Numbered from the stretch's first letter, positions 57,884-60,073 are shown. The stretch: DNA of 64,000 bases from Anodontia alba (GCA_964016985.1 OZ024823.1:40644264-40708263); one strand, 5' to 3'. A program made the numbers and translations. Notes: a model not told the origin generated them from the letters alone.

Positions 57884-60073
57884 TTTTATTAGACTTGCAA
57901 GGAAAGAGGAAAGGTTGTCATTATTAAATCTTTATAAATACATAATTCTTTTTGAATTTTTTTTTTTTTTTAATATTCTGATTTGGCTCCCTTGAAGAAC
58001 AAAAATAAAATCAGTATTAAACAAGTTAAAGGTTTACAAAAACATTCTTGCAGCATTTTTTTTTTTTTTTTTTTGGTTGTTTATTTTTGTTTTGTTATTG
58101 TTTGGTCCGATATTGAAGTATAGGAAAAACAAATCAGCTCATATGAGCTTATAATATAGCCATGCTTCTGTGGTGTGTCCTCCGTCAGAAAGCATTTCTC
58201 CCTAGAAGCAGCAAACTTCTCCCTATTTTCCCAGGAGGGAGAAGTCACTTCTCCCTTAATTTCTGGGCCAGCTTGGACCCTTAGGTTACAGTTCACTAAA
58301 TATCAGCAGAGATATGCCCCAATGAAATTTTTTTAATTTTTTTTTTTTTGTAATTCCACTTACAGTTTATATCCAGAGCATTGAATTATGCAGGAGCCAG
58401 TTTATGTGCTACATTTTATTACTTGCCACGGACGTATAAGGCCCCGCTTGGCAGAGCTCTTGTTATATAGGTATAAATACTTTACCAAATACTCCACTTA
58501 TCTAGAGCTATGAAAGTATTATTTTAACATTTTGATAGTAGTTTGAATTTTTTAAGACATTTTAACCCATTATATACAGAATAGACTCTCCCACACTATA
58601 TATTGGAAGAGTCCAATTTCAATTCTAGGTACATCCGGCTATGAGATTTACATATTCATAGAGAAAAATGGCTAAACTATTTGCTTTCTGCGGTGTCTGA
58701 TCTGGGTCTGCACTGTTTGCCATTTACCTTTTTACGGGTCTCCCGACTGCAATTGGTTAAAATATACTTCTAGAAAATAAGAGTACTTTATATGCATAAG
58801 CTTTCTGTCAGGGGAATTTTTTATGAAAATTTCTTGTTTTCTATGCAGTAATCTCTACCATACCACTTAATTGCAACATCTTAAATACATTTGAGGATTG
58901 AATGTACATGTGCCAACAACTTTCATTTTCTCAAATCCAAGGAACCAGAATGTTTGTTTGAGACAGCAGTAGTTAAAGATAAAGGAATTGAAATGCAAGG
59001 AATTTATGGCAAACTAATTTGACATTGCTTTTGTTAAGTCTGACTCAAGTTATCAGTGTTTGAGATAATGGTTTAGATATACTTGTGCTAATACAGTGGT
59101 ACTTCAATGACTTGAACCCTGACTCATTTACTCTGGCTAATTGGAACCAATGCCTTCATCCTGCAGGTGATTTTGGGCAGAGACCAATCTTGAATGGCTA
59201 GTACTCCCTCTGGCTAGAACTGATGTTGTATAGTCAATAACCTGCTCAAGCCATTGACATTCTACTGAATATATAATTCAGGATTGTAGAATCATAAAAT
59301 TTTATTACTTGTCCTTGGGCAAGTAAATAGTCAAAATCCACTTGTCCACCCAGGATTTATTTGCCCAAAAATTGACATTTTTCTTATTTTTCAAAAACAT
59401 ATGTTGTTGGTAGTCATTAGAAGTGCCTCACCAAGGTGCTTCTAATGAGTACCCACTATTTCTAATGAGAAATAACAAAAATATATACAGTTGACTCTCG
59501 TTATCTCGACCTCGCTTATCTCGAATAACCGCTTATCTCGAAGTGAAAATCTGGTCCCTGCCTATACATGAAAATCTAACAACAGATGGAAAATATTGTA
59601 GAAAAGAGGAGAAATTGCTCCTAAGGAGCAATTTCTCCTCTTTTCCACAATATTTTCAATATATCTCTAACTTCAAAAGTCCAATTACCTATCAGTTTGT
59701 TAAATTTGGTTAATCAAATTATTTTTTTCTCAATTCTGCAAACCTGATATGTCGAACTACGGATATCTCGAAGTATTTCAGAGAGTCCCTTGGAATTCGA
59801 GATAACGAGAGTCGACTGTATCTCATAATCTGGATACTATTCTTAGCTAGAGCTATGAAGTCCTTGTCTCAGGACAAGTAAATTGAAATTTCTAAATTAT
59901 CCTCAAAGTAATGGAACAAATTGGACAAGTCAGACATGTTATTTCCACAGCCCTGTATAATTGTACTTATCTTTTATCCATTTCAGGCTGGTTTGGACAA
60001 GTCAATACTGTTGTCATTTATACAGTTGAGGGCTGACTATAAAACAGCAAAGCTTGCCACACTTCTGAAATAA
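13319..60073 (+). CDS. EXOC5: EXOC5 (Sec10), exocyst complex component 5; whole coding span
   Basis: EXOC5/Sec10 is a core subunit of the eight-protein exocyst, which tethers secretory vesicles to the plasma membrane. Sec10 pairs with Sec15 and links the vesicle side to the rest of the complex. Eighteen coding exons are recognised here, all with GT-AG junctions and consistent phases. They total 2124 nt: 707 residues plus TAA. Human EXOC5 is 708 residues and collinear throughout. Signature stretches are VATKVVHLGDQLEGVNTPRA, ATEQKKTDFKPEDDSALAL, SLDGKNVEGVLLELGTRLHR and SFIQLRADYKTAKLA. The coiled-coil N-terminal part (exon 1) matches the exocyst CorEx region. The start-codon exon, probably about 10-15 residues, was not found. 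Nothing in the exons is broken, so the gene is very likely functional despite heavy intronic insertion. Confidence 0.98.
13562..14117 (+). other. EXOC5 intron with a SINE 3' fragment
   Basis: 556 bp. 13664-13850 matches the body and tail of the SINE family A copies (CAGTTTCTGGCAAAAGAATG, CTTAGAGGACTAAGCCTGCC). The tRNA-like head is lost. Confidence 0.8.
14118..14315 (+). CDS. EXOC5: EXOC5 observed coding exon 2
   Basis: 66 codons, phase 0 at both ends, from ASFSHFQGLDERINLVATK to FTDPFQ. Contains HLGDQLEGVNTPRA, the most conserved block of the Sec10 N-terminus. Donor GTAATA. Confidence 0.98.
14324..14736. mobile_element. TA-flanked MITE (CAGTCAAACCTG ends) with a nested TTAA MITE
   Basis: The left end CAGTCAAACCTGTCTTAA follows TA (14322-14323). 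The right end TTAAGACATATTTAACTG precedes TA. The host element is interrupted at 14338-14575 by a TTAA-flanked palindrome carrying GCAAACAGTGTGGACTC. The left end lies eight bases past the exon-2 splice site. Sister copy: 26118-26295. Confidence 0.8.
15184..15254 (+). CDS. EXOC5: EXOC5 observed coding exon 3
   Basis: 71 nt, LQFAAEIIQKLHMIALELP then TSDK plus two bases. Acceptor TTTTCAG, donor AAAA|GTAAGT. Reading it straight into the exon at 20257 would meet a stop, which is what exposes the intervening micro-exon. Confidence 0.96.
15458..15700. mobile_element. Palindromic MITE, family D (GGGCCCAGTTGTTCAAAGC)
   Basis: Terminal repeats GGGCCCAGTTGTTCAAAGC and GCTTTGAACAACTGGGCC. The centre is a near-perfect palindrome around GTAGCTTTTGCAGTGCAAAAG. 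Confidence 0.9.
16261..16503. mobile_element. Palindromic MITE, family D
   Basis: Same ends as 15458-15700 (GGGCCCAGTTGTTCAAAGCA; TTTTGAACAACTGGGC). The centre has diverged to an A-run. Confidence 0.85.
16551..17311. mobile_element. Hairpin-headed element with nested SINE and family D MITE
   Basis: The head TAGCTC...GAGCTA (16551-16582) and the tail GACGAGCTACACTGTCC...GACAGCTCTTATT (17278-17311) bracket it. Nested inside are a reverse-strand tRNA-like SINE (16694-16870; GAGCGAGGCTCGAACC is the reversed B-box region) and a family D palindrome (16906-17149). Little of the original interior remains. Confidence 0.6.
17348..17376 (+). CDS. EXOC5: EXOC5 observed coding exon 4: 29-nt micro-exon
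   Basis: A/TTT AAG AAA GCA AGA... between GTTTCAG and the donor GTATGT. It accepts two bases from exon 3 and gives one to exon 5, encoding KFKKARRKIA plus part of Asp. This exactly fills the gap between LPTSDK and KYDQIE, where human EXOC5 has RFSEVKSKIAS. Without it the reading frame hits TAA-ATA-TGA at 20258. It is too short for routine gene finders. Confidence 0.95.
17395..17672 (+). mobile_element. SINE-like repeat, type C
   Basis: Shares CATATTGG/GATATTGGCTT, TTGGGCAAGGC, a long C/T-rich stretch and the tail CGTTAAACCCCAACACAATC with 43768-44060. The tail resembles that of the SINE family A copies. No A or B box was seen. Confidence 0.65.
17779..19020. mobile_element. Hairpin-headed satellite cassette b
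   Basis: The head hairpin ACCCTTGGCATATGATGTAT...GCCAAAGG is followed by CTGTCCGTC text. A duplicated ~180-bp unit (18060-18420, TTTGTTTATACAAACAACTT) comes next. Diverged ~120-bp units related to the 1-1790 satellite follow (TGACCTATATTTCATGGTCC). Perfect AGGTCAnnnTGACCT palindromes lie at 18473-18487 and 18602-18616, and AGGTCAGTGACCT at 18929-18941. No coding capacity. Confidence 0.7.
19158..19312. mobile_element. Palindromic MITE, family B
   Basis: TTCTTATTTTTTTCAGAAAA and GATTTGACATTTCATG face CATGAAATGTCAAAGCC and GGGAAAAATAAGAA. Outer arms CAGCAGATGATA and TTGTCTGCTG. Confidence 0.85.
19407..19487. mobile_element. Palindromic MITE core, family C (CAAACAGTGTAGA)
   Basis: GCAAACAGTGTAGACC...GATCAG facing CTGATCTAGGTCTACACTGT. 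Probably the core of a TTAA-type element with decayed ends. Confidence 0.75.
19764..19946. mobile_element. Palindromic MITE, family B, with TTAACCC/GGTTAA ends
   Basis: Ends TTAACCCTTAAGTACCATT and GCTTTAAAGGTTAA. Inside are GACATTCTATTTTCCTGAG and GAAATGTCAAGAC. The TTAA ends suggest mobilisation by a piggyBac-like transposase. Confidence 0.7.
20257..20366 (+). CDS. EXOC5: EXOC5 observed coding exon 5
   Basis: 110 nt, DKYDQIENELIAEFRIAHH through RRCASVLSNFK. It aligns with human KYHDLECQLIQEF...LLHFK. Acceptor TTATTTCAG, donor AAG|GTAACA. Confidence 0.97.
20538..20643. mobile_element. Palindromic MITE, family A
   Basis: TTTTTCTTATTTCTCCAC...CATTAGAAGCACC facing CTCTAATGAGTACTC...GGAGAAATAAGAAAAA. 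The right arm is followed by the CTGGAGCTATG terminal motif of this family. Confidence 0.85.
20985..21401. repeat. Large inverted repeat, possibly a MITE
   Basis: GAAATAGATCAGCTCTTGAG and GTTGAGTAATTAATCAC (21251-21295) face GTGATTTATTACTCAAC and AGAGCTGATCTATTTC (21353-21398). A weaker third copy of the arm (TGATTTATTCTGCAACAAAT) sits near 20980. The 129-residue frame across 20868-21257 has no recognisable similarity. Confidence 0.55.
21614..21826. mobile_element. TTAA-flanked palindromic MITE, family C
   Basis: TTAACCCTTTCACCC at the left, TTGAAAGGGTTAA at the right. The core is GGCAAACAGTGTAGATCC...CATTATGAG...GGATCTACACTGTTTGC. Confidence 0.85.
21869..21913 (+). CDS. EXOC5: EXOC5 observed coding exon 6 (45 nt)
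   Basis: GHGRCIDAFIEETQK, 15 codons in phase 0. It aligns with human GYSHCVDVYIKQCQE without gaps into the next exon. Acceptor TTGTTTCAG; the donor AAG|GTTTGT is the weakest in the gene. Confidence 0.93.
22110..22202. mobile_element. Palindromic MITE, family A, truncated by the DIRS element
   Basis: GGGTACTCATCAGAAGCACC facing GGCACTTCTTATGAGTACCC. The usual CATGGAGAAATAAG right arm is missing where the DIRS element begins. Confidence 0.7.
22207..22412 (+). repeat. DIRS left inverted terminal repeat
   Basis: Begins ATTTTAACTTCGTAATACAT. From ACCTATAGATAATGTGCTAT to GTCAGTTTCTTTT it is an inverted copy of the right end, with small differences, including a 14-base insertion near 22341-22354. 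Confidence 0.9.
22577..24751 (+). pseudogene. DIRS gag, frameshifted
   Basis: The N-terminal frame (22577-22831) has the cysteine-rich DIRS Gag head: CGHLKAKWDTHLSCLTCNSC followed by SSWTAKVWNL. The frame then breaks in a minisatellite of a ~15-bp CCAGTCACCGGTCAA-type unit (22937-23090). Coding resumes at 23481-23879, a lysine/arginine/serine-rich, probably RNA-binding segment. It shifts again at 23887-24306 and 24203-24751. At least three frameshifts are needed to read it through. The product would package the element's RNA. Confidence 0.8.
24798..26840 (+). pseudogene. DIRS reverse transcriptase - RNase H, stops and a nested MITE
   Basis: One frame throughout. Reverse transcriptase motifs: GTPGFYSQIFLVPKK, SIDLTDAYLHVPI (first Asp), LQFGMSLSPLIFSKL and FPYLDDWLI (Asp pair). 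In-frame TAG codons sit at 25122-25124 and 25608-25610. A few residues normally preceding LNRYI seem deleted. RNase H shows FLYMDASHYGWG, INMLEMMAIRLAL, ISTDNTTVVSYINKQGG and FNILADRLSR. The MITE at 26118-26295 interrupts RNase H between its third and fourth catalytic residues. The C-terminal DIRS-conserved segment (VDLFATRFNHRLPLYIS, YAFPPFILIPAVL) ends at 26840. The protein would make cDNA that circularises before integration. Confidence 0.92.
26118..26295. mobile_element. TA-flanked MITE nested in the DIRS pol
   Basis: Ends CAGTCAAACCTGTGTTAG and CTTAAGACAGGTTTGACTG, with TA on both sides (26116-26117, 26296-26297). The insertion including one TA is 180 bp, a multiple of three, so the frame is the same on both sides. 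Internal AGCAGCCA words repeat five times. Confidence 0.92.
26773..27897 (+). pseudogene. DIRS tyrosine recombinase, two in-frame stops
   Basis: Overlaps the end of pol in another frame. The N-terminal SAM-like core-binding part starts RRASTQKVYDAKWTIFSNW. Catalytic residues of the lambda-integrase family are visible: Arg in LATAKRCSEIHAL, His-x-x-Arg in KAHEVRAL (about 27679-27696) and the nucleophile Tyr in TFAKFYLRDM. TAA at 27625-27627 and TGA at 27709-27711 interrupt the frame, which otherwise stays open to TAG 27895-27897. The enzyme would insert a circular cDNA by site-specific recombination, replacing the DDE integrase of LTR elements. Confidence 0.93.
28145..28250 (+). repeat. DIRS internal complementary region
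   Basis: TAGCACATTATCTATACG to GAAGTTAAAATG is the complement of the left outer end. AAGTTTTTTAAAAGTAAAAC to CTTAACCTATAGATAA is the complement of the right outer end. The two abut, as expected for the template that bridges the ends of the linear RNA during replication. Confidence 0.9.
28262..28494 (+). repeat. DIRS right inverted terminal repeat
   Basis: Complement of the left repeat, extended by about 30 bp (GTTTTACTTTTAAAAAACTT) that is absent from the left end but present in the internal complementary region. Ends CTTCATTTTA. Confidence 0.9.
28530..28858. mobile_element. Two family C palindromic MITEs
   Basis: 28530-28605 has ACAGTGCAGACCC...GGTCTACACT. 28643-28858 is a TTAA-type copy, with GCAAACAGTGTAGATCC and CAGTTGGCTTC facing GAAGCCAACTGATATGG. 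Its right end is CATGGCAAGGATTAA. Confidence 0.75.
29199..29382. mobile_element. Palindromic MITE, family B
   Basis: GCAGCAGACAACATTCTGA and GAAATTTCATATGAATC face GATTTACATGAAATATC and AGAATGTCTGTCTGCTG. The right end GTGTTTTAAGGGTTG resembles the TTAACCC end of the family. Confidence 0.8.
29413..29553 (+). CDS. EXOC5: EXOC5 observed coding exon 7
   Basis: 47 codons, phase 0: LVFTKGDPFDEVLPLCKKTN through NNPEIVMGKLVQNIYTSKLQ. Human counterpart: DIFEDAGILCQRVNK...LIQNVFEIKLQ. Acceptor ATCTTTCAG, donor CAG|GTAAGG. It lies about 0.9 kb after the DIRS insertion. Confidence 0.98.
29587..29990. mobile_element. Two adjacent family B MITEs
   Basis: 29587-29815: GACATTGGAGACAATTTGCA centre with GATTTGCCATTTCATGC and GCATGAAATGTCAAATTC arms. 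29815-29990: GCTTGACATTTTATGTGAA facing TTCACATGAAATGACAAGC; it ends GGTGCCTTTAGGGTTAA. Confidence 0.8.
30050..30263. mobile_element. TTAA-flanked palindromic MITE, family C (best copy)
   Basis: TTAACCCTTGTCCTGCTGAA at the left, TCAGCAGGACAAGGGTTAA at the right. The core is GCAAACAGTGCAGATCC, then AGTTGGCTTCTGAAGAAGCC, then GGATCTACACTGTTTGC. CCC/GGG next to TTAA fits piggyBac-type ends. Confidence 0.88.
30264..31088. other. EXOC5 intron, no gene recognised
   Basis: Contains a decayed family C core near 30948-31015 (GAACCCTGATCAGATGATG, TTTGATCTGAGTC). The reverse-strand 71-residue frame at 30539-30754 has no recognisable similarity. Confidence 0.55.
31089..31234. mobile_element. Family D MITE, right half
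   Basis: AGCTACTCACATTTTTTCAG through ATGCTTTGAACAACTGGGCC. The left half is absent. Confidence 0.75.
31290..31785. mobile_element. Family B MITE split by a SINE
   Basis: The left part ends AGAATGCCATCTACTC at 31450. After the SINE (31451-31759) the sequence resumes CTGCTGTTGTGATTGGATAA, the usual family B end. Confidence 0.75.
31451..31759 (+). mobile_element. tRNA-derived SINE, family A (full length)
   Basis: The tRNA-like head has an A box (TGGCTCAGTTGGATGCG) and a B box (GGTTCAACCCC) about 40 bp apart. The body contains GTCAGTTTCTGGCGAAAGAA and TTAGAGGACTAAGCCTGCCC. The tail reads CCTCAACACAAACAAACAAA. Sister copies: 48581-48866 and 63030-63332. It is a repeat, not a tRNA gene. Confidence 0.9.
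31806..31882 (+). CDS. EXOC5: EXOC5 observed coding exon 8
   Basis: 77 nt: SHVQSKLDKQKDPEQYLKDL then YDVYTR split with the next exon. Human: SFVKEQLEEC...DAEQYLKNLYDLYTR. Donor AG|GTAAGA. Confidence 0.98.
32092..32125. repeat. (CAT)n microsatellite
   Basis: Short imperfect run of ATCATCATC. Confidence 0.85.
32262..32480 (+). mobile_element. tRNA-derived SINE, family B
   Basis: Head GTGGTCCAGTTGATAGAGG (A box) and GGTTCAATCTC (B box). The body CCAAGTCATACCAAAGACTT and AGAAAGTAGAGCCAGGA is shared with 60382-60560. Confidence 0.75.
32623..32966. mobile_element. Pogo-like MITE (CAGTCAACTCTCGTT ends)
   Basis: TA-flanked (32621-32622, 32967-32968). Ends CAGTCAACTCTCGTTTCTCG and CCTGGTAACAAGAGTCAACTG. 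Central palindrome AGGAGAAATTGCTCCTAAG. Sister copy: 59488-59818. Confidence 0.9.
33353..36375. mobile_element. Hairpin-headed satellite cassette c, ~177-bp units
   Basis: The head CCCCCTGCAAACTTTGTTTG, a G-run and GTCTGTCCGTCCGTCTGTG are followed by about eight units of ~177 bp. Each unit has TTTAACCAATGGCTGGAA, GACCAAACTAGCACAGATAC and TGACCTTGACCTTATTTTC then AAGGTCA. A foreign element (34383-35818) splits the array. Confidence 0.85.
34383..35818. mobile_element. TIR element with 5-bp target duplication (hAT5-like?), non-autonomous
   Basis: 1436 bp with ends CAGGGTTCGCACTAGG and GGTAACGCGAACCCTG. The subterminal inverted similarity is rich in TTTCGCCA. It is flanked by AGATA (34378-34382 and 35819-35823). 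Neighbouring satellite units read GCACAGATACATCATCAGG without interruption, which proves the empty site. No transposase is encoded. CAGGG ends suggest hAT, and a 5-bp duplication would place it in the hAT5 type. Confidence 0.88.
36411..36454. repeat. Poly-G tract
   Basis: Near-uninterrupted G-run of about 40 bases, a strong G-quadruplex candidate. Confidence 0.9.
37031..38356 (+). mobile_element. Decayed mariner inside cassette d
   Basis: 1326 bp between TA (37029-37030) and TA (38357-38358). Inner parts of the ends match: TCATTTGGAAAGTCC at the left, GGACTTTCCAAATGT at the right. Removing it restores GTTATCTGCCC of the satellite unit. Confidence 0.9.
37242..38286 (+). pseudogene. Mariner transposase, frameshifted (DD34D)
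   Basis: Open from ATG 37242 to 37985 with the N-terminal helix-turn-helix region (REXSLEDDP-type: RESLEDDPRSGCP) and VTGDETWISFF (first Asp). Near 37970-37980, in a G-rich stretch, the frame shifts. It continues with LLHDNAPAHCS (second Asp) and CPDLAPCDFWL (third Asp, 34 residues later). A second shift after DFWL precedes a C-terminal piece ending at TAG 38284-38286. It differs clearly from the intact copy at 4534-5589, so it is another mariner lineage. Confidence 0.92.
38758..38980. mobile_element. TA-flanked palindromic MITE
   Basis: Ends CACCACAACCTATTTG and ATACGGAAGTTGTAGTG. The centre palindrome is TTGAAAAATGACC...GGTCATTTTTCAA. A related interior (TGTATAGATTATATAG) occurs near 47069. 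Confidence 0.8.
39210..39320 (+). CDS. EXOC5: EXOC5 observed coding exon 9
   Basis: 111 nt: TNKLCTDLSEFKMGNDNSF then LTKLTKTIFQKYLDNYI. Human: TTNLSSKLMEFNLGTD...LSKLIKSIFISYLENYI. Follows a 7.3-kb intron. Donor AA|GTAAGA. Confidence 0.98.
39543..40832. mobile_element. hAT-type non-autonomous element, 8-bp target duplication
   Basis: 1290 bp flanked by ATACGGGT (39535-39542 and 40833-40840). Ends CAGGGCCTCGGGAAA and ATTTCCAGAGCCCTG. Near each end is a GGACCGA-type word. T-runs occur at about 40217-40237 and 40736-40760. No transposase frame. Confidence 0.93.
40900..40991. mobile_element. Palindromic MITE, family A (diverged)
   Basis: TGTGTACTCATTAGAATTGC facing GTGATTGTTATGAGAACAC. Confidence 0.6.
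41282..42942. mobile_element. Hairpin-headed satellite cassette e, ~180-bp units
   Basis: The head GTCGCACTTG...CAGGTGCGATATAGGCG is followed by CGTTCGTCCG text. About seven units of ~180 bp follow (GTGAGCGCAACTCCTCCTAC, TGAAACTTCACAGATG, TAGTCAGTGGGTGTC). The tail CAGGTGCGACATCGCTTTCC-GCGGATTTCTTGTT resembles that of cassette f, although the array does not. Confidence 0.85.
43606..43701 (+). CDS. EXOC5: EXOC5 observed coding exon 10
   Basis: 96 nt: FETKYLHERCGALLQRYYEA then KDHQKKQIQSG. Human: ETGYLKSRSAMILQRYYDSKNHQK. Donor GG|GTAAAA. Confidence 0.97.
43768..44060 (+). mobile_element. SINE-like repeat, type C
   Basis: Second copy of the 17395-17672 repeat: ATTGGCTTCCAGTTGGGCAA, C/T-rich middle, tail GTTGTTAAACCCCAACACAA. 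Confidence 0.7.
44108..44300. mobile_element. TTAA-type family C MITE, right end eroded
   Basis: TTAACCTTAGTCTGCTGAAC, then the core GGTCCAGATCAGTTGGCTTC facing GAAGCCAACTGATCTGG. Confidence 0.78.
44543..44711 (+). CDS. EXOC5: EXOC5 observed coding exon 11
   Basis: 169 nt: LSELRRDLQAKIADVTKAN through YGGETFLSQEVSINILQETK and LAFKRCHL. The GGETFLSQEV block is nearly identical in human. Donor TTG|GTAAGT. Confidence 0.98.
44748..45060. mobile_element. TTAA-type family C MITE with duplicated right tail
   Basis: TTAAGCCTAGTCCTGCTGAA, core CAGATCCAGATCAGTTGGCG, right end TTAAGCATGACAAAGATTAA. A second copy of the last ~80 bp then follows (to 45050). Confidence 0.75.
45089..46936. mobile_element. 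Hairpin-headed satellite cassette f, mixed ~175- and ~145-bp units
   Basis: Head TATCGCACCTGCTTGTAGCA...GGTGCGATATAGGCG, then a perfect CCGT tandem (CCGTCCGTCCGTCC). Three ~175-bp units (ATGTCAAAGTTAGTATTCTA) are followed by about eight ~145-bp units (TGACCTTGACCTATATTTTG, CCTTGCATAGTGCTTCTCC). Tail CAGGTGCGATGACGCCTTCC-GCGGAATTCTTGTT. Ends as in cassette e; the later core relates to the 1-1790 satellite. Confidence 0.85.
47255..47363 (+). CDS. EXOC5: EXOC5 observed coding exon 12
   Basis: 109 nt: LSGTSDVASNAVKILDVLIK then YLVSEHIDYAIEIGLQ. Human: LSDPSDLPRNAFRIF...EHIDYALETGLA. Donor G|GTAGAA. Confidence 0.98.
47465..47651. mobile_element. TTAA-flanked family C MITE
   Basis: TTAACCCTTGTCCTGTTGAA to TTCAGCATGACAAGGGTTAA. 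One palindrome arm (the second CAACTGATCTGG) is deleted. Confidence 0.85.
47803..47886. repeat. (TG)n microsatellite with a (TGCG)n centre
   Basis: TG repeats flank about six GTGC units at 47836-47860. Able to adopt Z-DNA. Confidence 0.96.
48499..48948. mobile_element. SINE family A flanked by an ~80-bp direct repeat
   Basis: The SINE at 48581-48866 (ATTGGCTCAGTGGGATGC, GATTTGAACCCCACC) lies between two copies of a host sequence. Both begin ATAAACC and contain TGATAAGGTGATAGCT and TTGCACCAAACATATCT (48499-48576, 48867-48944). Confidence 0.85.
48931..49040. mobile_element. Family A MITE with a partial duplication
   Basis: AGAATTGCCTTACAGAGGCA palindrome. GAGGCAATTCTAAT...ACCCACAAGATAT is present twice in tandem. 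Confidence 0.7.
49123..49246 (+). CDS. EXOC5: EXOC5 observed coding exon 13
   Basis: 124 nt: IPVGDPKSEPEIFFFDVVSQ then ANTLFHLFEKQFMDTAVPLF. Human: IPSSDSRNANLYFLDVVQQANTIFHLFDKQF. Donor AT|GTAAGT. Confidence 0.98.
49359..49478. mobile_element. Palindromic MITE, family A
   Basis: TTTAGAAGTACCTTGCC...CCCTAATGAGTACCCACAA; outer arm TTTTCATGGAGAAA. Confidence 0.75.
49640..49830. mobile_element. Palindromic MITE, family B
   Basis: GTTTTGACATTTCTTGCAAA facing TTTGCATGAAATGTCAAATC. Outer CTTCGGCTGAATTAGC. Confidence 0.75.
49890..49921 (+). repeat. G-quadruplex-prone tract
   Basis: Four or more G-runs separated by T, T and AGT, preceded by a TG repeat. A textbook G4 motif on the + strand. Confidence 0.85.
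49972..50194. mobile_element. Palindromic MITE, family D
   Basis: GGGCCCAGTTGTTAAAAGCA to TTTTTAGCAATTGGGCCC. Interior TTTTTGCTGAAAACAAAGGC. Confidence 0.85.
50501..50617. mobile_element. Palindromic MITE, family A
   Basis: GTGGTTTCTCATTAGAGGTG facing CTTCTAAGAAGTACCCACAA. It ends about 58 bp before EXOC5 observed exon 14. Confidence 0.7.
50676..50762 (+). CDS. EXOC5: EXOC5 observed coding exon 14
   Basis: 87 nt: STPLYVNCLHKKRNLREVLE then TKIDTGLD. Human: SPKLSECLQKKKEIIEQMEMKLDTGID. Acceptor TTCTTTCAG, donor AG|GTACAG. Confidence 0.97.
50848..51099. mobile_element. Palindromic MITE, family D
   Basis: GGGCTCAGTTGTTCAAAACT to GCTTTGAACAACTGGGCCC. Centre AGCATTTCAAAAGCTACTCA. Confidence 0.85.
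51146..51527. mobile_element. Two family A MITEs
   Basis: 51146-51243 is decayed (AAGGTACTCATAATGATTTT, CTAATCAGTACCCAAAACAT). 51411-51527 is well preserved (TTTTTCTTATTTCTCCATGA, ACACTTCCAATGAGTACCCC). Confidence 0.7.
51833..53536. mobile_element. Pogo-like non-autonomous element, CpG-rich ends
   Basis: 1704 bp flanked by TA (51831-51832, 53537-53538). Ends CACTGCAGCGCCGTTATAAC and GTTATAACGGCGCTGCAGTG are perfect inverted repeats over 20 bases. Repeated CGCGTTATA words lie just inside. It carries a family B MITE (about 52300-52500) and a family A MITE (52852-53081). No transposase frame. Confidence 0.92.
52852..53081. mobile_element. Palindromic MITE, family A, full length with CATAGCTCCAGAT ends
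   Basis: Outer ends CATAGCTCCAGATAAGAGGG and AATCTGGAGCTATG. The inner palindrome is GGATACTCATTGGAAGCGCC...GGCCCTTCCAGAGAGTACCC. It shows that other family A copies followed by GGAGCTATG are only the inner part. Confidence 0.82.
53690..53880. mobile_element. SINE-like repeat, type D
   Basis: Same family as the reverse copy at 16694-16870: GTCACATGTGGGA, TGGTCAGGTGG, CATTGATGAACGAT, ATTCTTGAAAGGGCC. Tail GGGCCGTAAAACCCAAATAA. Confidence 0.65.
53975..54083 (+). CDS. EXOC5: EXOC5 observed coding exon 15
   Basis: 109 nt: VIHAICNWVKIILATEQKK then TDFKPEDDSALALMGTS. The AEQKKTDFKPED block is near-identical in human. Donor TCT|GTAAGT. Confidence 0.98.
54105..54400. mobile_element. Family C-related repeat with two palindromic cores
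   Basis: GAATTAACTCCCCTACAC at the left (shared with 58580). GCAACCAGTGGAGACCC...GGGTCTCCACTGGTTGC is a near-perfect hairpin at 54259-54318. Ends near CAGTGGGTTAA. Confidence 0.7.
54648..54804 (+). CDS. EXOC5: EXOC5 observed coding exon 16
   Basis: 157 nt: ANSKVVKFITHQHHLIRDSL then DGKNVEGVLLELGTRLHRIL and YDHLYQFQYNSL. Human: SMDGKNVDTVLMELGVRFHRLIYEHL. Donor G|GTAAGT. Confidence 0.98.
55352..55562. mobile_element. TTAA-type family C MITE
   Basis: ACCCTTATGATGCTGAACCC to TTAGCATGACAAGGGTTAA. Core GTAGATCCAGATCAGTTGGC facing GCCAACTGATATGGATCTGC. Confidence 0.82.
55912..56068. mobile_element. Family B MITE with TTAACCC end
   Basis: TTAACCCATAAAGTGCCATT to GTGATTGGCACAGTAAGGAT. It ends about 30 bp before EXOC5 observed exon 17. 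Confidence 0.7.
56100..56260 (+). CDS. EXOC5: EXOC5 observed coding exon 17
   Basis: 161 nt: GAMLVICDVNEYRKCVKEFN through RLHALCNLLGVVPENLKEVC and GGEQL. Human: GGMLAICDVAEYRKCAKDF...LHALCNLLVVAPDNLKQVC. Donor TTG|GTGAGT. Confidence 0.98.
56337..58464. mobile_element. Family A MITE fragment and hairpin-headed satellite cassette g, ~156-bp units
   Basis: A family A fragment (56337-56418) is followed by the head ACGCCCGTTTGAAAAACGGG-ACGT, then CTGTCCGTCTGTCC. About eight units of ~156 bp follow (TTTCCGGCTAACTCCTCCTA, GATCAAGCTGAAACTT, TTAGACCATGATGTGG, GAGTTATGCCCC). T-runs lie at 57850-58080. The tail GCCCCGCTTGGCAGAGCTCT-TGTT ends at 58464. Confidence 0.85.
58562..58763. mobile_element. TTAA-type MITE related to 54105-54400
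   Basis: TTAACCCATTATATACAG to GCAATTGGTTAA. Contains TATATTGGAAGAGTCCAATT and GGGTCTGCACTGTTTGCC. Confidence 0.7.
59373..59487. mobile_element. Palindromic MITE, family A
   Basis: GTCATTAGAAGTGCCTCACC facing GGTGCTTCTAATGAGTACCC. Confidence 0.8.
59488..59818. mobile_element. Pogo-like MITE (CAGTTGACTCTCGTTATCTC ends)
   Basis: TA-flanked (59486-59487, 59819-59820). The right end is GAGATAACGAGAGTCGACTG. Central palindrome GAAAAGAGGAGAAATTGCTC about a CCTAAGG centre. Confidence 0.93.
59987..60073 (+). CDS. EXOC5: EXOC5 observed coding exon 18 (terminal)
   Basis: 87 nt: AGLDKSILLSFIQLRADYKT then AKLATLLK and TAA at 60071-60073. Human: ANLDKNILHSFVQLRADYRSARLARHFS. Acceptor ATTTCAG. The 3' untranslated region continues; the polyadenylation site is not certain (candidate AATAAA near 61949). 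Confidence 0.98.
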   Translation, partial: AGLDKSILLSFIQLRADYKTAKLATLLK

